Assembly (NCBI GenBank): GCA_021781095.1
Contig: JAJXXM010000169.1
Coordinates: 1-5,690 of the forward strand
Direction of reading: 5' to 3'
DNA length: 5,690 nucleotides
Origin: a bacterium
GTDB lineage: Bacteria; Eremiobacterota; Eremiobacteria; Baltobacterales; Baltobacteraceae
The notes beneath the pieces are model-generated. The model was given only the letters and a program-made list of their open reading frames with translations. It did not search any database and was not told the DNA's origin. A program made the translations under genes and the position numbers. The stretch's first letter is position 1. Every line of letters begins with the position of its first letter. Positions 3,807 through 5,690 of this stretch are shown here, piece by piece.

Positions 3807-5690
3807 GGTCTGTGTCGGCTCCCCGGTGATCCCGGTGATAAGCTCGGCCTGTTTCCCGAGGTTCGTAATCGCAATCACTTCGTCGCCTTCGCCGAGGCGT
3901 TGGAGACGGACGCCCTTGGTCGCCCGACCGGCTTTGCGAATATCCTTGACGTTGATGCGAATCACTTGGTTCCCCGAAGTGATCATCAGCAATTGGTCGT
4001 CGGGTGCGACCATGATCTGGTCGACGACGCGGCCGATATCCTCGCGCTCCTTGGCGAAGGCTTTCACGCCCTTGCCGCCGCGAGAGGTGTGCCGGTAGTC
4101 GTCGATCGGCGTGCGCTTGCCGAAGGCCTGCGAGGTGACCAACAGGACTTCTTTGCGTTCGTCTTCGATCACGTCCATCGCGATGATCTCGTCGCCGCTC
4201 TCCAACGTCATCGCTTTCACGCCGCGCGCGTTACGCCCCATCGGGCGAACGTTCTGCTCGTTGAAATGCACCGCCATGCCGGCGCGCGTGCAAAGGATGA
4301 TATCGCGCGTGCCCGTGGCGAGATCGACCGCGAGCAATTCGTCGCCTTCGTCGAGATTGATGGCGTTGAGCCCGTTGCGGCGAACGTTCGCAAACTCTTC
4401 GAGTTTCGTCTTTTTAATAACGCCGTGCGTCGTCACCATGACGAGCGATTTATCGCCCTCGAAGGTGTCGATGGGGAAGCACGCCGTCACCTGTTCGCCC
4501 GGTGGGAGCGTGAGGAGATTGACGAGCGCGGTTCCGCGCGCCTGGCGCGTCGTGTCGGGAATCTCGTACGCGCGCAGGCGATAGACGCGGCCCTTGTTGG
4601 TAAAGAAGAGCACGTGATCGTGCGTCTTCGTGGCGAAGAAATTGCGTACGACATCCTCGCGCTTGAGGTTGGAGATGCCGGTAACGCCGCGCCCGCCGCG
4701 ATTCTGGGTGCGGAACGTATCGACCGAGACGCGCTTGATGTAGCCGCCGTCGGTATAGGTGACCACGACGTCGGTGTTGGGGATGAGCTGTTCGACCGAG
4801 ATTTCGTCTTCGGCGGGAAGCACGAGCGTGCGCCGCTCGTCGCCGTGCCGCTTTTTCAGATCGAGCGCATCCTCTTTGACGATTGCGGCGACGCGACGCG
4901 GGCTACGCAAAATGTCTTCCAAATCCGCAATGGTTTTGATGAGCTCCAGGTATTCGTCTTCGATCTTCTTGCGTTCGAGCCCGGTGAGGGTGCGCAGGCG
5001 CATATCGACGATCGCTTGGGCTTGAATCTCCGAGAGCGAGAAGCGCGCGACGAGCTTGCCCTTCGCTTCGTCGGTCGAATCGCTGCTCCGAATGAGCGCG
5101 ATGATCTCGTCGATGTTGTCGAGCGCGATGCGGTAGCCTTCGAGCAGATGCGCGCGTTCTTGCGCCTTGCGAAGATCGTAGGCGGTCCGCTTGAGGACGA
5201 CGTCTTTGCGATGCGTGATGTAGTGATCGAGCAGCTGACGCAGGTTGAGCACTTGCGGCTCGAGCGGCGTCGTTCCATCGGCCTTCGGCGGGCCGGCCGG
5301 CACCAACGCGAGCATGTTGAAGCCGAAGCTCGATTGCAGCGGCGTGTGCTTGAAGAGCTGATTGAGCACGACTTTCGGCGTCGCGCTCTTCTGCAGTTCC
5401 ACGACGACCCGCATGCCCTTCCGGTTGCTTAAATCGTCGAGACGCGCGATGCCTTGGATCTTTTTCTCGGCGTGCGCCTCGGCGATCGCCTCGACGATGC
5501 GGCTCTTGTAGACCTGGTAGGGAATCTCGGTGATGACGATCTTATGGCGGCCTTTTTCTTCGACGATCTCGGCCTTGCCGCGCATCGGAATCGAACCGCG
5601 CCCCGTCTTATAGGCCTGACGGATCGCTTCGTGCCCGAGCACGGTGCCGCCGGTCGGGAAATCGGGGCCTTTGACGATATCGCAGAGATC
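3795..5690 (-). CDS. gyrA: DNA gyrase subunit A, C-terminal 631 residues (5' end outside window)
   Basis: Subunit of the ATP-dependent type IIA topoisomerase that introduces negative supercoils; GyrA cuts and rejoins DNA as part of the A2B2 complex. The frame is open to the right edge (the first visible codons read DLCDIVKGPDFPTGGT), so the true start and about 200-230 residues are missing, including the catalytic tyrosine and the quinolone-resistance region. Visible parts, numbered from the first residue in the window: end of the breakage-reunion domain with EIPYQV near 55-60, the tower and coiled-coil region near 150-275, then the DNA-wrapping C-terminal pinwheel from about 295. The pinwheel shows six blade-type repeats: QNRGGRG, TRQARG, VRRNG, MGRNARG, TSRGGKG and AGRATKG. 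QNRGGRG at 329-335 (bases 4686-4706) is a variant of the gyrase-specific box QRRGG(K/R)G and favours GyrA over ParC. The stop is TAG and lies inside a hairpin. There is no long acidic tail. The gene has 72 bases to trxA. Identity is very sure; gyrase versus topoisomerase IV is fairly sure. Confidence 0.96.
   Translation of the reverse strand, partial: DLCDIVKGPDFPTGGTVLGHEAIRQAYKTGRGSIPMRGKAEIVEEKGRHKIVITEIPYQVYKSRIVEAIAEAHAEKKIQGIARLDDLSNRKGMRVVVELQKSATPKVVLNQLFKHTPLQSSFGFNMLALVPAGPPKADGTTPLEPQVLNLRQLLDHYITHRKDVVLKRTAYDLRKAQERAHLLEGYRIALDNIDEIIALIRSSDSTDEAKGKLVARFSLSEIQAQAIVDMRLRTLTGLERKKIEDEYLELIKTIADLEDILRSPRRVAAIVKEDALDLKKRHGDERRTLVLPAEDEISVEQLIPNTDVVVTYTDGGYIKRVSVDTFRTQNRGGRGVTGISNLKREDVVRNFFATKTHDHVLFFTNKGRVYRLRAYEIPDTTRQARGTALVNLLTLPPGEQVTACFPIDTFEGDKSLVMVTTHGVIKKTKLEEFANVRRNGLNAINLDEGDELLAVDLATGTRDIILCTRAGMAVHFNEQNVRPMGRNARGVKAMTLESGDEIIAMDVIEDERKEVLLVTSQAFGKRTPIDDYRHTSRGGKGVKAFAKEREDIGRVVDQIMVAPDDQLLMITSGNQVIRINVKDIRKAGRATKGVRLQRLGEGDEVIAITNLGKQAELITGITGEPTQTELA

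Noticed and set aside
1470..5432. A 1320-codon open frame on the plus strand opposite selB, selA, trxA and gyrA
   Set aside because: It is exactly codon-aligned with the minus-strand genes, which all share one frame. Its stops would need sense TTA, CTA or TCA codons, which this GC-rich genome avoids, and it ends at a rare TTA in gyrA. The product is a low-complexity Arg/Glu/Asp/Ala-rich sequence with no recognisable family.
1..5690. selC tRNA, selD or a SECIS-bearing selenoprotein in the window
   Set aside because: No tRNA-like cloverleaf was recognised and no gene here has an in-frame TGA; all complete genes end in TAG.
3795..5690. ParC (topoisomerase IV) instead of GyrA
   Set aside because: The C-terminal domain has six blades and a near-consensus GyrA box; ParC usually lacks an intact box and often has fewer blades.

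Overview
The window comes from a GC-rich bacterial chromosome. Every supportable gene lies on the minus strand, so biological order runs from base 5690 down to base 1. The order is gyrA (5' part outside the window), trxA, selA, selB, and then the first 53 codons of a small exported protein cut by the left edge. Protein-level matches are unmistakable for the first four genes. The host therefore encodes the bacterial SelA/SelB route to selenocysteine and reads some UGA codons as selenocysteine. Neither selC (the Sec tRNA) nor selD (selenophosphate synthetase) is in the window. The lineage cannot be fixed from this sequence. The GC-rich, CG-dinucleotide-heavy style and near absence of TTA, CTA and TCA codons would suit several poorly cultured soil phyla, but that is a guess.

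Region by region: 5690-3795 is the C-terminal three quarters of DNA gyrase subunit A, including the coiled-coil tower and the six-bladed C-terminal pinwheel with a GyrA box. A 72-base spacer (3723-3794) holds two hairpins and a strong Shine-Dalgarno site for trxA, but no recognisable promoter. trxA (3722-3396), selA (3389-2049) and selB (2039-174) are separated by only 6 and 9 bases, and the exported-protein gene starts 14 bases after selB. This looks like one transcription unit with coupled translation, at least from trxA onward. No stretch over 300 bases lacks a gene, and no RNA gene, mobile element, CRISPR array or tandem repeat was seen.

How the genes work together: SelA makes Sec-tRNA from Ser-tRNA, and SelB carries that tRNA to SECIS-marked UGA codons on the ribosome. 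Thioredoxin is a general reductant that could support selenium or thiol chemistry, but a functional link here is inference from the operon only. gyrA is probably just the upstream housekeeping neighbour.

The points most worth a second look are structural. A 12-bp hairpin begins 13 nt past the first base of the selA start codon, and a second 12-bp hairpin wraps the gyrA stop codon. All four complete stop codons are TAG, and the four genes share one reading frame, so trxA, selA and selB are separated in frame by single TAG codons. No wholly new system is evident.
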